Source of the DNA: Myrica gale
Taxonomy: Eukaryota; Streptophyta; Magnoliopsida; Fagales; Myricaceae
Assembly: GCA_963930655.1 (NCBI GenBank)
Contig: OZ005612.1
Location: forward strand, 5,275,001 to 5,339,000
DNA: 64,000 bases
Direction: 5' to 3'
The first letter of the stretch is position 1, and every line of letters begins with the position of its first letter. The position numbers and the translations under genes are program-made. Positions 23,393-35,658 of the stretch are shown in pieces. Below the pieces are notes generated by a model. That model had not been told where the DNA came from. It saw nothing but the letters and a program-made list of their open reading frames with translations, and ran no database searches.

Positions 23393-25256
23393 TGCTCCAG
23401 AGAGGTGGTGCTAGACTGAGGAAGAAGCAATCACCATGGGGTGCTAAACATGGTTGGACAAGTGGTGTCCTTCGAAAATCGTTCAAACTGATCGAGAGAG
23501 AGGCAAAGCGACCAGGCGCAAGAGGGCTCACACAGCGGCCGAATGCTGTTACTCTTGGCCAGATCTGAATGCCTGGAGGAGGGGAAGCCCACCAAGGAGG
23601 CCGTGCGCATCGAGGACCACCGGAAAGACCAAGATCTAACCTCTATTTATTTCAAGAAAAAAACCTAAAAATAGTCCTAAAAAGCACTATTAGAGCAGAA
23701 TTTGACCACCAAAGGCGTGGTTGATGGAGAGGAGAGGAGAGGGAGGAGGAGACTAACTCCTTCCCACATCAGACAAAGTGAGAGGAAGGTTTTGAGAAAA
23801 AGAGGTAAGAGGGTCTAGAGAAAAGGAGAAGTCTCTCTCTCTAGAACAATAGCTGAAAAGTCTCTTTGTAAATGTTGTATCCCGTCACTTCCGTGTAACA
23901 CTATCTATACGGAATAAAATTACTGGAAATATTGCTATGGATCTGGTCCTACAAAGATTTGACCTCTTCAGATTCAGGGCTACATAAAGCCAATCCAGAG
24001 GAGCTTAAGGATAGATATGCCATAAGAACAAGACAGCCTCAACTTGACCACTCAACATCCCACACTTTCCATGTGCGCTTGTCAAAACAAGACACGGCCT
24101 TCTCGGGAGTTCTGTCAATCACGGTTTTGAGAAGGCTCCTGCTGAGGAGCAAGTTGAGAAGTCAAGATGAATCTTTGAATATTGAAGATAAAACAATGGT
24201 TGGCCAGGAATTCCCCCATTGGATTATTGACGAACAACCTTGAACAGCAAAAAACTTGGTAGTTTCTGACGAAACTCTTTGCCCTATCAGTGAGTTTCAA
24301 CTTTGAACCAAAGATGCTTCTCTATTTCAACAGAACTTTCTAAGTACATCACCCCATAGATTGCATTCTGAACTTGTCCTGCACACTTGAACAATTTACA
24401 GATCATTCCAAGGCAGCATGCATGGCTGTCTGGGATTTGTTTTTCTTTTGTTGTGTTGTAACTGTGTTGGGATTGGTCTATCCTTTCTATCTACGTTCGT
24501 TATATATGAAGTTTTACATTTCCTCGAGAGAAGAAAAGATTATATGATTTGGACCCAGCCAATATTCCACTTAAAGATCATTGATTTTCTTGTGCTCAAG
24601 TAGCCTGGACTGGAGGCTGGGAGCCTTCTCCACGCAAGGTATCGACCAAACCAATTCCCCAATATCAATTGCTTTTGGCAGTCCCAAGACGTGTAGCTCA
24701 ATCCCAGCAACTGTGACCCAGGGGATTATTAAATCTCCTGTAAATAAAAAGAGGGCACTTTCTGCAGTGCACAAAAACTAATGTTTGTAGCTCTACTCTT
24801 AAATAGACATGCCACAACTTCATCACTCAGAGTGCAGGTGATGAATTATTGGAATCTCAGTACCGCATGCCTCATAGAATAAGCATAAATTGGGCTCAAC
24901 TACAACACCAAAAATTCTAGTCTGATCGATCATGGTCAGCCAATCTAAAGAAAATCACATACTTCTCCAAATGATCTAATACTGTAGTCTATTGTACAAT
25001 CTAAAGAAACTCTTTGAGAGCATACACCATATACAATAAACAATAAGATAACTACCGGAGTGCTACAAAGCATTTGCATACAGGTACCACATTTAGTTAT
25101 TCTACAAAATCCACTTCCATTAAATACCATCAATGATGGATTAAAGCACCATTCAAATCCACCACCAGTGCCCAATGGAGCAGATAGAGCAGCTTAAGAA
25201 GTATCTGACAACAAATTGGCCAAACTTCTAACATATAAGATCATATTGAAGTGACC
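23393..25256. other. Intergenic and 3' flank of the PILS2 gene
   Basis: The 103-codon plus-strand frame at 23932-24243 has no match I recognise. The stretch from about 24400 to 25256 lies downstream of the PILS2 stop on the minus strand and may hold its 3' UTR; I see no clear polyadenylation signal to fix the end. Confidence 0.4.
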
Positions 25257-26636
25257 TCAAACATATGGGATTATTTTGAAGTAGATTACAATATACAAGG
25301 AAAGGGAGAAGAGGGCAAACACGTGCTGCCAGAAGAGAAGTGCGGAAGCCTCACTAACTGCATAGCCCCTTAAGCTGGCAATTGCTCCCAATAAAATGGC
25401 ACTTGGAGTCGTGTACTGCAACAAAAGGATAAATCTGTACATTGCATCACCGTGGACCAGAAAATTCATCTTATCAGCCAGCAATACTATACCAATTCCA
25501 AGCATGGGAAGCACTAAGAGCCTTGCTACGCTTATACCAATTGTAGTTCGAAGCCCAAGTGTTGAATCTATTGGCCCCTCAGCAAGCATACCCCCGAGAA
25601 TAAGCATCACAGAAGGCACCAATGCACCGGCTAAAATCTCTAAACTGTCTGTTACAAAAGATAGTGGCGCATCGTATCCAAAGAAAAAAGCCTTCAACTG
25701 AGGTACCGTCCCAATAATGATAGCTAACAGAGAAGCAATTGTCGGGGGTTGAAGTATGTGCTGTATTGGAGTTTGTTCGGCAGCAATTCTCATCCTCCTG
25801 AAGACTTTTGGTGCAGCGAAACATCTAATGGACCTAGGGCTGTTTGCACCACCTTCTCCTGAAACAACAGCACCACCTTCTCCTGAAACCTCAAGGTCAG
25901 GAACAGAAGACTGTGAAACACCTGATATGCTTTGGAAAATTCTTGCAATAAAGGGTGTCTTGGAATGCTCAGTTTCTTTATCTTCAATACCCGGCCATTC
26001 AGCTTCCACAAGGAGAGGCCTACTAGTGTCACTAACTGCCTCCTGTTCCTCAATCTCAACCCCTTCTTCAACAATCTCATAATATTCCAATGGAGGCTCC
26101 ATCATGTGATACACAAGGGTGTAAACAAGAATCACAGAAACCCAGGAAGAAAAAGAGACATAAGCCACTCCTCTTGAATGACAATGGGATCCAAATGGGT
26201 TATCTGCAGTATGGCAGACGGATCCAACAATTGCGAGAGGGAGATTTCCAGTGTTACCAAATGCAGTCATAATAACGGTGAATCTATTAAACTGCGGAGG
26301 CGGACGGCAAATAATGACGACTAAGTACCCTAGTAAGCAACCAATAGCCGTACTGACCAATACATTAACCGGTATAAACCACCACTGAGCAAAGTTCTCA
26401 AGTGTAATGCTTTCACCAAGTTCAGTAAAGATTAAGCAGGGCAAGAACAGAGCAAAAACAAGCTTGCTGAGGAGCTTAAATGTCGCTTTTGGGATTATTT
26501 GGGTTTTTGGGTATGCAAGAACCAGACCTATTACCGTGAGGGCAAGAAGCTTCATCAGCGGGATTATTGCGCTTAGCAAATCTTCACCACTCGACTTCAT
26601 ATTATTTTGATATAGTTCAGTTAAGTAACGCGACAT
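25257..26636 (-). CDS. PILS2: PIN-LIKES auxin carrier, PILS2-type
   Basis: A single uninterrupted exon of 459 codons encodes a PILS protein. These endoplasmic-reticulum carriers move auxin into the ER lumen and so limit nuclear auxin signalling. The N-terminal five-helix block contains ATFKLLSKLVFALFLPCLIF, CRPPPQFNRFTVIMTAFGNT and GNLPLAIV. A variable hydrophilic loop (about 185-290) carries SRPLLVEAEWPGIEDKETEH, a stretch typical of PILS2/PILS6. The C-terminal block contains LQPPTIASLLAIIIGTVPQL and QYTTPSAILLGAIASLRGYA. Length and motif order match the family. The first ATG is used here; Met13 (MKSSGEDLL) is an alternative and aligns better with the usual N-terminus. No breaks are seen. 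Confidence 0.92.
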   Translation of the reverse strand: MSRYLTELYQNNMKSSGEDLLSAIIPLMKLLALTVIGLVLAYPKTQIIPKATFKLLSKLVFALFLPCLIFTELGESITLENFAQWWFIPVNVLVSTAIGCLLGYLVVIICRPPPQFNRFTVIMTAFGNTGNLPLAIVGSVCHTADNPFGSHCHSRGVAYVSFSSWVSVILVYTLVYHMMEPPLEYYEIVEEGVEIEEQEAVSDTSRPLLVEAEWPGIEDKETEHSKTPFIARIFQSISGVSQSSVPDLEVSGEGGAVVSGEGGANSPRSIRCFAAPKVFRRMRIAAEQTPIQHILQPPTIASLLAIIIGTVPQLKAFFFGYDAPLSFVTDSLEILAGALVPSVMLILGGMLAEGPIDSTLGLRTTIGISVARLLVLPMLGIGIVLLADKMNFLVHGDAMYRFILLLQYTTPSAILLGAIASLRGYAVSEASALLFWQHVFALFSLSLYIVIYFKIIPYV

Positions 26637-27320
26637 TTTTCCTTTTTGTACCCTAAAACCAGTAACACTTTCTGCAACAGATCAAACCACAAATTCACAG
26701 AAGTTGAAATGAATCAAACAGAAGTTCAGTTCCTATAAAACCAACAACAAAATACGTAAGCACCAATAAAAATACTGGAGCGCCCCAAAATTTATTGTCA
26801 GATTATCACAAACTACAACCAAATGGATGAAATAAAAAATTCTGGCTTATTATCAGGAATTGCAGATAAATCAATAAAATATCATTAATTAGATAACCAC
26901 AAACTATCCCAGATCAAAGAGACAAGGTCGGTTTCGACAAACAAAAGCTTTAAGATGGGTTTCTCCGCGGTAAAAAAGAGAAAATATATCACGTTTTTTG
27001 TCTACTCTAAGAAAATCAACAATAATAATTGATGTTTCAAGCTTTCGGCAATTGCATCAACCAACTCGCCGAAGTTTGAAAAAAACAGCGGAAGAAAGAC
27101 AACTTACAGATCATAAAAGAGCAAAACTTCGAGAGGCCAAAGGATTGTGGCCGAGGCGCTGAGTGGCAGAGAAAAGATTCACCAGGTTCAAGAGCCGGGA
27201 AAGCGCACTTTCCAATTCCACGCTGAAACGAGGAAGTTCCACACGAAATCTGACTCTTTTGATGTGATCTTGGCCCTTGGCAAATGGGTGAGAAGCTTTT
27301 TAGGATATCTGTGAGAAGCC
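26637..27320 (-). promoter_or_regulatory. Upstream region of the PILS2 gene
   Basis: This lies directly 5' of the PILS2 start on the minus strand and contains no gene. Pyrimidine-rich tracts near 27370-27400 (minus strand) are typical of plant 5' leaders. A TATA box cannot be fixed. Confidence 0.4.
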
Positions 27321-27620
27321 AGCCGATCCGCCACACAAACAGCTCCGTCGATAGAGAGAGAAAAATAAATATATTTTTTAAGAAAAGAGAAAAACAACAC
27401 TCAAACGACACAAAATTTTGGCCTTTTAGTCATAAACGCAGTGCCCATTATTTGGAAGAAATTTGTACAGCCGATCCGCCGCACAAACAGCTCCGTAGAT
27501 AGAGGGAGAAAAATAAATATATTTTTTAAGAAAAGAGAAAAGCAACCTCAAACGACACAAAATTTTGGCATTTTAGCCATAAACGCAGTGTCCATTATTT
27601 TAAAGAAATTTATAGTATTT
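27321..27620. repeat. Tandem duplication upstream of PILS2, period 148 bp
   Basis: AGCCGATCCGCCACACAAAC at 27321 recurs as AGCCGATCCGCCGCACAAAC at 27469. Copies extend through ATAAACGCAGTGCCCATTAT with about ten differences. It may duplicate promoter or leader sequence of PILS2. Confidence 0.85.
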
Positions 27621-29930
27621 TAATAAAATTATAAATATTTAGATAAGATTAAAATTAAATTGATATAAGTGGTTATAAAAAAAATATTATATTAAAATAA
27701 GTATATTTTATGATGTTGAAATTGTAAAAATAAAAATAAGATGCAAATTCTAAAAAAATAAAAAATTAACATCATAAATACTTGACCATTCATATGAATT
27801 TTTGACTTTTATTAGAGGTTTGTCAAGCAAAATTTTTAAGTTTGCAGTGTAGAATAATTTTGAATTTAACTTTTGGTGATATTTATTAAAAAATAGATTA
27901 AAAAGTTAAAAAATATTTAATTGTAAAATAATTTTTATTAGAATTGGTTCAAAAATAAGAAGAAAAAAATTGATGGATTTTTTAATAAAAAATTAATGAA
28001 AATTTTTAAAAGTTAATAAGAAAAAATATTAAAAAAATTGAAATTGGTGTGTATATAAAAGGTGTTGAAATTTATGTAAAAATTTTAAAATGTCGATGTT
28101 TAGTTATAAAATTCTTAAATTTTTTTTAACAATATTTCATAACAAAGTTACTCACAACAATCACCTTACTTCGACGCAACACACAAGATAGCCTTTAATC
28201 GCGTAGCTTTCAATAATAGGACGTTGATCATGTAATTTTGTCGGATATTTGACGGTCGGTCGGCAGATGCAGATTTGTCAATAGTAGCAGACTACACGGT
28301 AGCACGGCCCTGGGTTTGGGCTTTGTCAGATTTACAGAAAAGCACAATTCAAGGCCTGACATGAAATGACCGTAGGCCCATGTGTCCAGTACATAAGTTT
28401 AGATGGTTTAGGGGATCCCAAACCAAGCGACCAACCCAAGAGTGGATATACTGGGCTATTGCTAAGGAAGATGATCCGAGTGGCTTATGACATGTGAATT
28501 AATTTTTTCTCCTTAATTAAATTAACCAAGAAAAAAAATTGTAAGGAGGTGAAGGCTTAGATCCCAAGCTTCTTCATTGTCTTACGACTTGGATCTAGCT
28601 AATGGAAGCTAGATGATATATATCTTAAAGTTGCGTCTTTTAACTCAAAACGCACTCGTTTATCTCTTAATTTCTACATATTAATTAAGCCATTGAATAC
28701 ACCCTTTTGTTGGGCATTTTGGCTGAATCGATTTTCATACAACAATTCCATTTCTCATAAGAACATATGTGACCCCTGCATATAGCATATATGATATTCT
28801 CCCAACCATTGCCACTTGGGTTCTCACTTAGATACAGTATCCAAGGAAAACAATTGAAATGTTTCACAACAAGACAAACTGAAAAATCTTTAGCGGTATG
28901 TATGTTCATGCTAATTGTATAGGATTAGTGCATATTGTAAGAAAGTATGGCCTTGAAAACTAATAATTATAATTTTATCAAGATAATAAATATTATCTTC
29001 ATGTCCATAATTAATATAAGTATTTAAATGTGACATGAGATGTTCCATGAAACTCAAAGCTGTTATGCTGCTATATGATAGAATGATTAACTCTGTCATT
29101 TAGGTATAGACCTTAAGCAAACAAATGGATATTATATATGTAAGTTGCACATACACTGAATACGATCCAACCAATAACACCTTGTGAAATTATTATCAGT
29201 TGGAAGATGATTCTAGCACAAATATTCACTTATTTATTTATTTATTTATGATGCCTACACGCTATGACATATTCAACAAGTGAATCAAGTGATGGTCCTT
29301 CAAAGACTAAATATATCGACAGAGTTAGGTTATGTATATGATGATAGAATACACATGAACGCTTAATAAAGAATCCACCAATCTCTAGGAGGGACAACAT
29401 ATTCATTTAATTCACATTTCAAAGTGGAATTAAAAGAAAATCAGCTCATGAGATTTTTTTTTTCAAAAGTATTTCCAGTATTGAATATTTTTTTTATTGT
29501 TTTGGAAATATTTTATAGTCAAAACCCAATAATGAATTATGATACTTACATAAGCAAGCGATTTGAGATAATGATATTATTTAACCCTATTGGTTAATGT
29601 GAAATATAGTATGATGGAAGGACGATCTTTAATTAATGTATGTAAATAAATTTGTTTGTGAAATCTAAGATTTAGGGGTTCAATAGCAATGTGTTGATGG
29701 ACATTATTACAATTTGTAGAATCTTGAATTCAATTATAAAGAGTGTATTTGGTGAAAGTAGAAAAAATATTTTTTCTGTTAATCCTACTATTGAGATTTG
29801 AGATCCTTTCAGAAATCTGACGTCCAAGGCTTTCTCTAGTATTTTATCAACTCTTATATAAAAATGTGTCGTGAATAAGTTGGCCATTATAACTTCAGAT
29901 AAAATAGTTTTCTCAATAATCTTAAAAGGC
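27621..29930. other. AT-rich intergenic sequence
   Basis: No coding frame is supported. The first 500 bp are almost pure A/T. Frames at 28685-28909 and 29672-29887 (minus) match nothing I recognise. A (ATTT)n run lies near 29229-29249. Confidence 0.45.
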
Positions 29931-30342
29931 TTAATATATACGCGTGTCTTTGGGGTTTAATGTTTTCTCAGAAATACCCTTAGGATAATTTTTGTTGTCC
30001 CGCTACCCCTGAGATATACCCATTTTTCCTGTTTTTATCCCTCCACCAACATTCCATCTATTTTTTGACGAAAATTGATGATGTGGACCAAGTGACCACG
30101 TCACATACAATTTAAAGGCAACATGTGTGAGAAACTGCTGACTGGACGAAATTCATTTAACACCTTCATATCCACGTCATATCAGTTTACCAAAATGCCC
30201 TTAAATCCACTTCACCTAAATGAAAACTAACCATAAACACAAACCCATGAAAATTCGTGACTCAAAAAAGACCTCATTCCCCAAATTTTTGATGTCCCAG
30301 TGAAAGTCACTGTCATCATCTGACAACGACGGTAGAAGTGGA

Positions 30343-31353
30343 ATGCAAGAAAGGAGTGAAAAAATGCTTCCTGAAGTCAAGCCACTGTGCTTTTGTAGAG
30401 GTTCAGCTCGGGTACAGTTCAGTTCGACATCTTCAAATCCAGGTCGGCGTTTCTTCGGTAGCCCACATTACTCTACCGCGACGGTGAGAAGCTCTATGGA
30501 ATCTCTGCTCCATTCATTCAATAATTCAGTCTTATTTGGATGTAATGACCAGTATTTTTTGTGTTGTTGGAGAGTGATAAAATGACAAACTATAATCCAA
30601 TAACAAAAGTTCATTTAAACCATATATTTTCAGTCCCTGGTCGTTGTTGCTCAGCAGAGTACAGGAAGTCTCCATCTAAATTGTTGAGATATCATATTAG
30701 TAATGATATGCTAAGGTATTTTTGAGTACTTGATTTTGGAAAGTAAAATGTAGGAGTTGGAGGTTTCGTAGACTTGGAAATAAGGTATAACCAACATGCC
30801 TAATGTACCTTTAAAATAAGGCATCCAAAAACTGAACATTCAAGCATCAATTGTTAAAGCATCCTATTTATTTAGGTGATGGTCTTAGACGAGTCATGTA
30901 ACTGATTGAATATAGAGATGGTGGAGACGGGTTTAGGTAATTTCTCCTGAAACAGTACCTATATTTTTACTGATTGATTACTTACGTCTGAGTAATATTG
31001 TTAGTAATACTTGAATGATTATTTCGATCAGTGCATCATGCAAATATATTGAACCCTACTTGATATAGATTCTAACATCAAGTTTTCATTATGGCAGAGG
31101 CACACAACATGTGATTATTTCGAATGGATTGATTCCCCACCAACGCGAAGAAGAGGATTATGACTTTGTCTTACAGAGACTGAAGATGATGGAGGAGGAG
31201 CTGAAATACATGGAGGAGCGGCATAACAAACAAAAGCTTATAGAGGAGCAATTGAAAATTATGGAGGAACGATTGAAGATAACGGAGGAGCAGCTTGAGA
31301 TACAGAAGATAATGAGAATGCAAAATGTCATATTTTTCTCCCTTAATGTTTAG
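30343..31353 (+). pseudogene. GRF zinc-finger/coiled-coil gene, broken and split by a retrotransposon
   Basis: The first part (from 30343) encodes LCFCRGSARVQFSSTSSNPG followed by RRFFGSPHY, the N-terminal half of a GRF zinc finger in which a zinc-binding cysteine is replaced by serine. After an intron, the second part near 31109 encodes CDYFEWIDSPPT, then a one-base frame break, then an acidic coiled coil (LQRLKMMEEELKYMEERHN and more). The coiled coil is cut at 31313 by the LTR of the gypsy element. It differs from the GRF gene at 18455, which has a membrane helix in place of the coiled coil. It is no longer functional. Confidence 0.7.
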
Positions 31354-31994
31354 TATTTGGTGCCTAAATGTACTCATTATTCTTATGTTTTGATTTAGGA
31401 TACAAATGGAGGCGTTAAGTGTAAAACAAAGTTAATTGGGTGATTTTGGACAGTTTCGACATTGCTTCGCAATCTGGGCATAACTCTCTCATACAAGTTC
31501 TGATTAGATGATTCAAAATGTTGTGGAACGACAAGAAAACGATCTAAAACTTTCACGTTTTGAGGTTTGAGAGATACTGGCTGCATGAAGGAAGAAATTG
31601 GGCTTGAAGTTGCATCACATGCACTGTTGATGTCATGGAACATTCCATAGATTGCAATTATGATATGCGGATCTAACCTATTAATTTTGGGAAATTTCCA
31701 GACTTGGTGCATGAAAATTCTAGAGGAGGACGCCACTTTCCTAGTTTTATTAGGTCTCTATTTTATTTTTAATATTTTCCTTAAATAGTCATATATTTTA
31801 TTGTTATAGTTTTGAATATATTTGAGAGATTTGCTAGGGTTGCAACACTTAGGTTAAATGAGTAAAAGAAAAAGGCAGCTATCAAACTTTTGAATCAACC
31901 GCCTCTCTCTCCCCTCTCTTTTAACTTCTTCTTCGAGTTTTCTAACTTCTCCTTCGAGTTTTCATTATGGTCCTGCGTGGCTAAACTTTTATAT
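31313..31994 (+). repeat. 5' LTR of the gypsy element
   Basis: It aligns with 37256-37686 over its left 35 bp and its right 380 bp; the middle (about 31350-31610) has no counterpart in the 3' LTR. The right border is set where the two copies stop matching, after GGCTAAACTTTTATA. Confidence 0.75.
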
Positions 31995-32029
31995 ATGGAT
32001 CTAGAATAGATGAGCAAAATAAAGATTTA

Positions 32030-32973
32030 TATGAGACTTTTCGTAGATGTGAGGTAAACATTCCACTTTTAAATGCTATTAAACAAGTACCCTGTTATGC
32101 TAAATTCCTGAAAGAACTGTGTACAAGTAAGAGGAAACAGAAACTTAAAGGATGTGAGAAGGTAAGAGTAAGGGGGAATGTTTCTGTAGTTATTCAAAGA
32201 AAACTCCCTGCGAAGTGCAAAGACCCAGGTATGTTTACTAACCCTTGTACGATAGGTAACACTAGATTTGAAAATGCCATGATAGATTTATGAGCTTCTA
32301 TCAATGTCATGCCATATTCTATATACACTTCTTTAAAACTTGGACCTTTGAATAAAATTGGTGTTGTGATTCAATTGGCTGATAGATCTAATGCCTATCG
32401 TAAAGGTGTAGTTGAGGATGTTCTTGTGCAAGTTAATGATTTGGTTTTCCCTGTTGATTTCTATGTGCTTGACATGGAGAATGATGATCAAACGCTCCTA
32501 TTTTGCTAGGAAGATCATTCTTAAAGACATCCAAGACTAAGATAGATGTTCATAGTGGCAAACTTACCATGAAATTTGATGGTGAAGCTATTAAGTTTAA
32601 TATTTATGATGCCATGAAATATCCTGGTGATGATAATCCAGTTTATTGTATTGATGTGACTGATTCTTTAGTGCAGAAAGTTTTTGAACTTGATGGAAAA
32701 GATGGATTGGAAGTTTCCATTAGTAAGCATCTTGAGAAAGAAAATGAGGAGTTTGCCTTGAGTATTGATTTGCAGGAAACTGTTGCAGCGTTGAATAATT
32801 TTTCGAAGTTCCAGCAGTCAGGTAACATTCCTTATATTATGTTACCAGTTTCTAATGTGTGGCATTTACCCTCTATTTTGCAGGCCCCTATTCCAGATTT
32901 GAAGCCTTTCCCCAGTCACCTCAAGTACGTGTTCCTTGGAGACGGAGGAACATTACCAGTGATCATCTCCTGA
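32030..32973 (+). pseudogene. Gypsy gag/aspartic protease remnant
   Basis: The frame encodes the region before and including the retroviral-type aspartic protease. The catalytic D-L-G-A-S loop reads D-L-stop-A-S because TGA at 32291-32293 replaces the glycine codon. A one-base shift near 32495 separates the protease (KIGVVIQLADRSNAYRKGVV) from its last strand (LLGRSFLKT). The following frame, to 32973, is the linker that normally leads into reverse transcriptase, which is missing. Confidence 0.8.
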
Positions 32974-33074
32974 CGAGCAAATGTTCTCCGTGAGTGCAAC
33001 ATTACCTTGGTATGTTAATATTGTAAATTATTTGGTTACTAATATGTTACCTTCTGGTTTGCCTAAGGCTTAAA

Positions 33075-34333
33075 GAGAGAGATAAGATTAAGAGTGATGC
33101 CAAATACTATATGTGGGATGACCCATACTTATGGAAGCGTTGTGCAGATCAAGTGATAAAAAGGTGCGTTCCTGAAAATGAAATTACTTCTATTCTCACC
33201 TTTTGTCATTCTTATGCTTGTGGAGGTCTGTTTGGAGCTAAGATAATGGGGGAAAAAGTGCTAGAATGTGGTTTCAATTGACCGTCTTTATTCCGAGATT
33301 CATATTTTTTTGTAAGTCATGTGATCCTTGCCAAAAGACAGGTAATATATCCCAAAGGAATGAGATGCCACAAACCCTCATACTATTTTGTGAAATTTTT
33401 TATATTTTGGGCATCGATTTCATGGGACCATTCCCTATATCTTTCGGTTATGTTTATATTTTACTTGCTATTGATTATGTCTCGAAATGGGTGGAAGCTA
33501 AAGCTACCAGAACTGATGATTCTAAAGTTGTTACATATTTTATCAAGTCTAACATATTCTCAAGGTTTGGAATTCCAAGAGCTCTAATAAGTGATCAAAG
33601 CACTCACTTTTGCAATCGAACTGTGGAGACCTTGCTGGGAAATTATCATGCCACCCACAAGGTGTCAACTGCTTATCATCCGCAAACTAGTGGACAAACA
33701 GAAGTGTCAAATTGAGAGATCAAGTCCATACTTGAAAAAACGGTCAATCCTAGTAGAAAAGATTGGAGTTTGCGCTTGGATGATGCCTTGTAGGCGTATA
33801 GAACTACTTATGAGGCGCCCATTGGTATGTCACCTTATCGATTAGTTTTTGGGAAACCATGCCACCTTCCATTTGAGTTATAACACAAGGCTTATTGGGC
33901 TATCAAGAGTTTCAACATGAAGATGGTTGAAAGTGGAGAACACAGGAAGTTGCAACTACAAGAGTTAGTGGAAATTCGCAATGATGCCTATGAGAGTGCA
34001 AAGATTTACAAGGAAAAGACGAAGGCTTTTCATCATAAGATGATCTCTAGAAAGGAGTTTGATGTTGGTCAAAAAGTCATTCTATACAATTGAAGTCTTC
34101 GTTTGTTTCATGGTAAGTTGCATTCTCGTTGGATTGGGCCTTATGTTGTCACTAATGTTTTTCCCTATGGAGCAGTTAAAATTCAAAGTTTGGCAACTTC
34201 AAAAGTGTTCAAGGTGAATGGCCATAAACTTAATCATTTCTATGAAGGCTTCCAAGTAGAGAATGTGGCAAATTGGACCTTGGGAATCCGATTTTTACTG
34301 ATTGAAGAAGGAAGACATGAGTTGAGCCAATGA
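33075..34333 (+). pseudogene. Gypsy integrase and C-terminal region remnant
   Basis: The frame opens with KYYMWDDPYLWKRCADQVI, typical of Athila/Tat integrase N-termini, followed by the H-H-C-C zinc finger ([13 protein letters not shown]). The catalytic core shows the D of GIDFMGPFP, the D of LISDQ and the E of TEVSN. Several frame breaks follow the core: TGA at 33713-33715, and TAG, TAA and TGA stops near 33791, 33880 and 34091. The C-terminal module (HSRWIGPYVVTNVFPYGAVK) is still visible. Confidence 0.85.
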
Positions 34334-34356
34334 CGATAAACAGAGGTGTTGCTTGG

Positions 34357-35658
34357 TGATATTCCTAGGATTAAGGCAACCTAAGAGAGAGTAAATTGAG
34401 TTTCAATACTTTTTCAAAACTCACCCTTTTGATAGTGTTTGCTAGCTACAAGTCCCATAAAAAGAAATGATTGCAATAAAAGATTAAACACAAGTATATA
34501 TATTGCAACTCAAATATGGAGATAAAACTTAGAACAAGAAACTAGTAGCACAATATGAAGAGATAAGGGAAGAAAAGCAAACACAACATTTTTAGGTGGT
34601 TCGGCAAACCCGCCTACATCCACCCTTCAAGCTCCTTCACCGAGCCTTGAGGTTTCTTCACTATGCTCCCTTCAACCAAGAGAAATGTTTCCTTACACTT
34701 GAGCTTGAGAAACACCTCTTTAAACTTCAAGAACGAGTTTGAGAACAATGCTCTTCAAACTCCTTCTTTTTGATGAACAACCCTTACCAAAAGGAAACAA
34801 GAGAATCACTCTCTTAGTAGTGTATATGTATGAACAAAAATGCCCACTAAAACTCCCTTGATGGAGTAGATTTTACAAGGAGAAATATCTAGCTCTTAGG
34901 CTTCACACAATAACAAGGATGTAAAAATGATGATTATGTGTGAATGATGTTTGAATAAGGATTGAAAGGTTTTTTATCACTCATTGCCTGTGTAAAATGA
35001 TTTTGGACAATTGAGTTATGTTTAAAAGGCGTGAGAATGACTTTATATAGGCCTCATGAGAAAAATAGTCGTTTATAGCCGTTGGGAGTCGATCTGTCAA
35101 AATTTCATGACGAACTGGTCAACCGCTGCAGGTTTACGTTACCCAACGGTCATAATGTCAGAGGTCATAACGACTCTTTTCAGCCTTTTCAAAATTAACC
35201 GGTCGACCGCTTGATCTAGCGGTCGGGTATCGGTCGACCGCTTGACCAGCCGGTCGACCTCCTCAACTTGAGCATGATCCGGTTGATTTAAAAAATTCGA
35301 TTTTGACCAACTTAAAATACTCAATTTTAAAGGCTAACTTCCCACAAGTATATAAAAGGTTTGAGAGTATATTTGAGATATTTTGAAGCCATTAAAAATG
35401 TTTTAATCTTTCAACAAACGTTAAAACGCTCTATGCAAGTTTTGAAGACTTATGCATGTGTGTGATTGAAATCCTTGTTAAAGATGAATCTAGAGTTACA
35501 AGAATTGCCCTAGAAACTTGTGTCTTCACTGTAAGAGTCACTTCCATTGAAAGGAATGTTGCTTGATCGCTACGTGCTAATTTTGAATCTTCTTTGCTTC
35601 ACATTTCAATTAGTTATATTGTTTTCATCAAAACATTATTTGTGACTAAAAACCAACA
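34357..35658 (-). mobile_element. Solo LTR of a SIRE-like Ty1/copia element
   Basis: A 1302-bp solo LTR in minus orientation, with TG...CA ends and flanks CTTGG and GTTGG (one mismatch in 5 bp). It is the reverse complement of sequence related to 40145-41360; both hold GGATGTAGGCGGGTTTGCCG and GAACCACCTAAAAAT, a hallmark of SIRE/Maximus-type LTRs as I know them. It lies in the 3' non-coding part of the gypsy element, so it arrived later. Confidence 0.8.

Noticed and set aside
23340..23639. Opposing 60-codon frames near the hAT right end
   Set aside because: They are short, overlap each other and have no recognisable domain.
25396..26177. Overlapping frames on both strands within PILS2
   Set aside because: They are shadows of the 459-codon PILS2 frame.
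31395..31736. Minus-strand 113-codon frame
   Set aside because: It is antisense to the 5' LTR of the gypsy element.
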